Source of the DNA: Mortierella sp. BCC40632
Taxonomy: Eukaryota > Mortierellomycota > Mortierellomycetes > Mortierellales > Mortierellaceae
Length of the DNA: 64,000 nucleotides
Direction of reading: 5' to 3'
NCBI GenBank assembly: GCA_011634665.1
Contig: WAEK01000002.1
Coordinates: 124,001-188,000 of the forward strand
Under the pieces are notes generated by a model. The model had not been told where the DNA came from, made no database searches, and worked only from the letters and a program-made list of their open reading frames with translations. Both the position numbers and the translations under genes were made by a program. Of the stretch, positions 59,279-64,000 are shown piece after piece. The number at the start of each line of letters is the position of its first letter. Positions within the stretch are counted from its first letter, which is position 1.

Positions 59279-62235
59279 TTACAGAAGTGCTGCTGATGCA
59301 AATGAGCGCGATCCAGTATACCCTAACGCATGCATAAACAAAAGATTCATAAAGAAAAATGACAAAAAAAAAAAATTATTAGTCAAACGCACAAAGGAAA
59401 AAGCGTGTTGAACCCGCCAACAAGAAAGAATATTAATCTACCTATCAGTCCAAGGTATTGGAGGTCAATGTTCTCTGGACTCTGAAGCGAATTAGTGCAC
59501 CGGGATCTGAGCAGCTTGATCAGAACATATCTTCCAGATCTATCGGAAGCATAACCAAAAGCAGTTGAAGAATAGGTCAATTTCCCCTATTCCTACCAGC
59601 TCATTGCCCGATTAAGATGGCCCCTTGAACCAGAAAAAGGTATTAGATATACGAACCTGTTGGGTGTAAAGTCCAGAGAGCAAGAATCATCCGGTCCATT
59701 GAGCTGAAAGAATGCCGCCGGTTGTAGAATATCGGCATCTTCTTCAGGTGACAACAACGAATCTCCTGCTCGGTTTCTTTGATTCATTGACTCGATGTAC
59801 TCGTCGTATCGTTCTTTGGTCATGTTGTTGAAAAAGGCCGTCTTATCCAATGAGATAGGCTCGTGGCTGATAAACACGAGTCCCTCCTTGCAAGGGGCCG
59901 TAAATCCACTGGTCGGTGCCTTGGCTCGGAGTTGTGTCAACACAAACGTCCGGTGGGGTTCTGCGATCCGAAGACAGATATTGATATTGGCCGAGCGACG
60001 AGAGCTGCCATGGTAGAAGAAAAAACAGTAGGAGAGAGAGAGAGAGAAAATTGTGGCCGGGTCAGTAGGAGTTTAGGGTTGTCACAAAATGATCCTATAC
60101 TTTCATAATTTTTTTTTTTTTTTTTTTTTGCCTTACCAATAAACGGAAGAGTCATTCTTGAGAACATTTTCGACGGAATGAGAGGCATTGAACTCACCAC
60201 CATCGGTAAAGTACATGTCAAATTTCAGGGGCCATACATCTTGTCGTTGAATGTCTCGTGTAAACTCATTTTCGTCGAATGGTCTCGAGATAACGGTAGG
60301 GCTTCCTTCATCAAGATTACTGCGGGAATAGTGGATCGTCTCGTACTGGGTCGAAACTGCCCCTGGTGAGATAAAGGATGGATCACACCCAATCTCGTTG
60401 ACAAGAGCGTCGTATTCTGCAGCTCCCTGAGTCCCATGACCCGAGTGAGGACCAGATGCAGGTGTCCCCAAGCCGGGATGGTGGATACTACTAGACGACT
60501 GAGGGTTTAGCGGGAAAGGAGTTCGAAAGTTTGGATTGCCTTCATACTGTCGGGCATGTTGCCTTGCCTGTGCCAATAAGCCAGGCGTTATTGAAGAGTC
60601 CATAATCGGCTGTGACCATGTAGACCGATGACTGCTCAATATAGAGGTTAGAACAGCTGCAGAGCGAGGGGACAATTGTGCATGCTGAGGACGTTCCAAT
60701 TGTGACGGGGCTGGTGTTGGTGGCGACCCTGGCTCGTTCGAAGTTCCAGCATTGCTAGACCCTAGGCGATGGCGCTCTTCAATGACTAAATCGATACCGT
60801 CATCATCATCGTCAATCTCATCCTCACTACTCTCTCCGTAGCCAAGACGGTCGTGCTCGATTCTTCTGGATTCATGACTTGATTGCAATCTAAGCGATTG
60901 GGATGGACCGAATCCATCGCCTTCGTTCTCACTCATCGCTTCGTCGCTATCAGACATTTCTCTGTCGCCACCCAGTGTAGTCATAGCGCTGTCTGTGTGA
61001 GGATCGCGAGACTGAATCTCATTCTCTGGCTGCGAATCCATATTATAGTCATTATCGACGTCTTGAATGGACTGACGCCAAGGAGTCAATTCGGCATTGC
61101 TGAACAGCCTATAGTCAATCCTGTCATCAGGCTCCTCTCTCCTGTCCGTATGACGGTATTGCTGTGACCAAGCGCCCGAGGGGAGCTCTTCTGATGAACG
61201 GTGGCGTCGATCCGAACTGGTAAAGTCACCGTCACGCTGAATGGGAGCAGTTTCGTTCAACTGAACGTGGCTCAGTCTCTCACGAGACGTCTGGTTCCGC
61301 ATAAAATCGCCTGTCGTCGAAGAAGATCCCATCAGTGTTGACGAAGACGCCTCTCCAGGGAGCACCGAGCGGTCAGGGTTGGAAGACGCCACAGATACAA
61401 CAACTGCTGAAGGAACTGCTGTGGCAGCTGCGATGTTCGACGCAGACGACACCACAGGATTGTTTGTCAAGGTTCTCTCCATTGGGGCCGACGTCAGGAC
61501 GGGGACAGGGATGTTCTGAGACGGCCTGTCGGTCTGGATAGAGGATGGCCAAGAGCGCTGAGTAGACGAAGCTACAGACAAGGCTACGGTAGAGGAGTGA
61601 GTACCGTGTTGACGTGCAAGCTCAGTCATCCGTTCTGATGTCATAAACGAGGCAAGGCTATCCTCGGGCGTGGACCCTTCCATCTGCAGGAGCCGTTGCT
61701 GTAAGTTCCCCGCTGCAGTATCAGATAATGCTGAGGTAGAAGAGGAGGAAGGTAGAGCGCTCTGCTGGGGGTCAACCATGCTACTGAGGCCACGCAGCCG
61801 CGACGGAGGTGGCTGATACAGGATCGAGGATGAAGAGATGGAAGAGGAGGGGTCATGCTCCCGATGATCGCCTATACTGAGGCGATCACGCCGAGTTTGA
61901 TACTGCCGCTCTCGACCGGTGAAGTGGACGTGACCTGTGGAGGCAACGGATGAGAGCAGTCGCGCGCCCCGGGGTGAGTGGTGGCTGTGGTGCTGAGAGC
62001 CCGAGGCACTGCTCTCGAGCGGAGAGCGTCGTTGGAACCGATGCCAACGCCGCGTACTGATGGTATTGTTGTCCAGAGGCTGCATCCGCCCATGGCTCGA
62101 TCCTAGAGTGTTCATTCCTTCACGCCCAGTGGTCTCGTTGTGGACACTGGTGCTGCTGTCTGTCCCATGGCGGTGACTAGAGAGTGACGAGTGTGTGGCG
62201 AGGGGGATCCCGGCAGTAGAAGACTGAATCGGCAT
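59279..62235 (-). CDS. Long protein with a C-terminal DOC/galactose-binding-like domain
   Basis: Minus-strand exons 62235-60137, 60004-59657, 59539-59442 and 59322-59279; 862 aa with phases consistent. Residues 1 to about 650 are Ser/His/Arg-rich low complexity with acidic patches (DDDDDGIDLVIEE). The last ~200 residues are well ordered: FDMYFTDGGEFNASHSVENV, CSSRRSANINICLRI, LRAKAPTSGFTAPCKEGLVF, FFQLNG, then RSGRYVLIKLLRS and ENIDLQYLGLIGY. The closing strands resemble the jelly-roll of APC10/DOC-type and discoidin-like domains (RYVLIKLL, NIDLQYxGxxG), often found in ubiquitin-ligase subunits. No RING, HECT or F-box is visible, so function is open. The donor of intron 2 (AG|GTTCGT) is atypical, but the protein alignment across it is smooth. 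Confidence 0.78.
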
Positions 62236-62506
62236 TGGCTACGAATGGTCGGGCACGCGTTCACTCTGGCAATTGGGGAATGGAGAATGGGAGCCGCGAT
62301 GCAGAGTTGGTCGCTGGAAAGGAGAGATGTGTAATCGCGTCCGGGAGGAAGAGGGAGAGCTGAAGGCCGGGAGGTGGACGAGGTCTGCAGTGTTCAGTAC
62401 ACGGAGGGCTCAGACGGGGGCCAGGGAGAGTGAGGGAGAGAGGGGGGGCAAGGGAAAAAGGAAAAGAAAAAAAGAGAACGAACGACAAGAAGGAGTAAGA
62501 GAGAAG

Positions 62507-62538
<32 letters not shown>

Positions 62539-63305
62539 CAAGAAAGTCAACAACAGACTCTGAAAAGTGGCCACAGCGAACAAAAAGCAGGAAGAAGAAA
62601 AAAAAAATGGCAAGAAACAAAAGGAGGGCAGGATCCAATCCCTCCCCCCATCGCTTCTCACTGTTGCTGCGTTTGGTCTGGTGGACCCCACACTCGAAGA
62701 TCCATGCTCCCCGCTCAACATTGATCGGCTGGCCACCTTCAGCTTTCTCTACCATCCTCCACTATACTCTACCGATCTTCATTGCCGCGGCCTTGGATCC
62801 CTGGACTGAACCTATTCATAGAATTCGAGGGTGCTTCTCGATCAGAGTCCCTTCTCGTCCGGACGCCATGCGACACACTCGAAACGAGGAAAAATGTCTC
62901 GTCTCATGGCTACTCCAAAAAACACCGAGGGCTTCGAGACTTTGACCCTGGTCTTTAATGTTGCCCTGTTGCAGTGGAGTGGTGCTGCTTCGTCCTTGAG
63001 AGTGCTTAACAATGTCATTGATTATCCAGCACCCATCCACACCTGTACAATCGGGCGGATTTTTCTACAGGTGTAGCTTCACATGCCCATTGTCTCTCCA
63101 CTCTCAACTACCGTCAGTCAGCTTCTTCCACGTTTCTCTTCCTCGACCGTTTCTGTTACCAGTTGATCAAACAAAAGGGTTGCCAGCGGCCAACTCCTTT
63201 GTCACAGTTCAAACGGAACGGGAAGGGAACCAGAAAGAGCTTGTTCCAAAAGAGCTACCCAGGAACTCGTATCATAAGTGCTAGCATGAACTCCACCCTA
63301 CTTCC

Positions 63306-63349
<44 letters not shown>

Positions 63350-63673
63350 TGTCCTCATAGCCATTGCTAGCTCTCAAACGCGTCTCATGCTCGTTCTCAT
63401 TCTCTCACTCACTCCTTCCCTCCCTCTTTCTCTCTCCTCGACCCCATCCCTGTCTCCATCTCCTCGTTGGCAACAATCGGCAGCTACCTTTACTCGTGCC
63501 CCTCCTCAACCTTTCTTGGGCCCACGGACCTGGTGGATCCTGAATTCTGATTCAAACGAGGGCCGATCAACTCCCCGCCAGCCTCCAACTCTCGGTGTCA
63601 TGAGAGCAACTGTAGACGGCTCCCCTTGCCGAGAGTTGCATGGAGTATGTGGATGGGGTCAAGAGCCACCGCG
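62236..63673. other. Intergenic
   Basis: 62236-62600 is GA-rich and should hold the promoter of the DOC-like gene. A 60-codon plus-strand frame (62894-63076) is weakly coding-like but unrecognised. Poly-T 63311-63347 (37 T). Nothing I would call. Confidence 0.45.
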
Positions 63674-64000
63674 TTAGGCCAACAAGTTATCCTCCTCATC
63701 ATCATCATCACCATCATCGTCATCATCTCGGTACATATACTGCACACCTAAGCAGTGTGGTTCATGAGCGGGAAGGGCTGAGGACACCTCAGGAGGCTCG
63801 ACCAAGGTAGGGGATTCCATATTCCTCCTACATCCATCTGAAAAAAAAAGCTCTACGGTTCAGAGAGGAAGAGAGAGCGGCCACCTGCAACGACATTCAG
63901 GTTCATCCCAGTAACGATCTTCACCCAGATGTGGGGTTCAGGAGAAGAGAGAGAGGGAAAGAGAGGGAAAGAGAGGAAAGAGAGGGAAAGAGAGAAGAGA
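63674..64000 (-). CDS. 3' end of a minus-strand gene with an acidic C-terminus (partial)
   Basis: The terminal exon 63837-63674 follows a textbook acceptor (nine T, CAG) and ends with TAA at 63676-63674. It encodes MESPTLVEPPEVSSALPAHE, then CLGVQYMYRDDDDD and a Glu/Asp tail ending DNLLA. An upstream exon ending at 63885 (GCAG|GTGGCC, phase 1) joins in frame and reads IVTGMNLNVVA. The region above it is a C/T-rich tract, so the rest of the gene lies beyond the window. Unrecognised. Confidence 0.4.

Overview
The window is nuclear DNA of a filamentous, early-diverging fungus. Genes have many short GT-AG introns, lie 0.3-5 kb apart on both strands, and are separated by purine/pyrimidine-rich low-complexity DNA. 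Long poly(T) tracts sit inside introns. A GCM-domain transposase-like gene, a coronin-7 type protein, a very long RasGEF and a paralogous pair of unusual NOX/FRE enzymes suggest Mucoromycota, possibly Mortierellomycotina. That placement is inference; no rRNA or other marker is present.

Layout. 1-4943: an old transposon-like locus with a GCM zinc-domain/MULE-like gene and a USP-like cysteine-peptidase gene, separated by a near-perfect 250-bp inverted repeat. 5448-10125: coronin-7 type actin regulator (11 exons). 12804-15792: long Ser/Pro/Glu-rich protein of unknown function. 16473-16973: a possible 80-aa protein whose intron carries a (TAC)34 microsatellite. 17818-20875 (-): NADPH oxidase with a low-complexity N-terminal extension. 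22611-25078: a complete but decayed pogo/Tigger-type DNA transposon with 68-bp perfect terminal inverted repeats and a TA target duplication. 28126-37993: 2624-aa RasGEF with two large insertions in the catalytic domain. 39153-42191 (-) and 53057-56064 (+): two divergently oriented ferric-reductase/NOX-like paralogues. 46890-47616 (-): small membrane protein resembling DUF6787. 51903-52163: 37-bp minisatellite. 56755-57810 (-): CCDC43-like. 58124-58819 (+): COA6. 59279-62235 (-): long protein with a DOC-like C-terminal domain. 63674-64000 (-): 3' end of a further gene.

How the genes relate. Three flavin/haem transmembrane oxidoreductases (one canonical Nox, two FRE-like) lie within 38 kb of each other, alongside a RasGEF and an actin-regulating coronin. 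Ras/Rho-type GTPases, Nox and actin are functionally linked in fungal hyphal growth, but co-location alone does not show co-regulation. CCDC43-like and COA6 share a 313-bp bidirectional promoter region. All exon structures were read by eye from splice signals and frame continuity, with no transcript support. The most unusual items are the two-helix insertion in the NADPH-binding half of both FRE-like paralogues, the fold-back duplication in the GCM/USP locus, and the split RasGEF catalytic domain.
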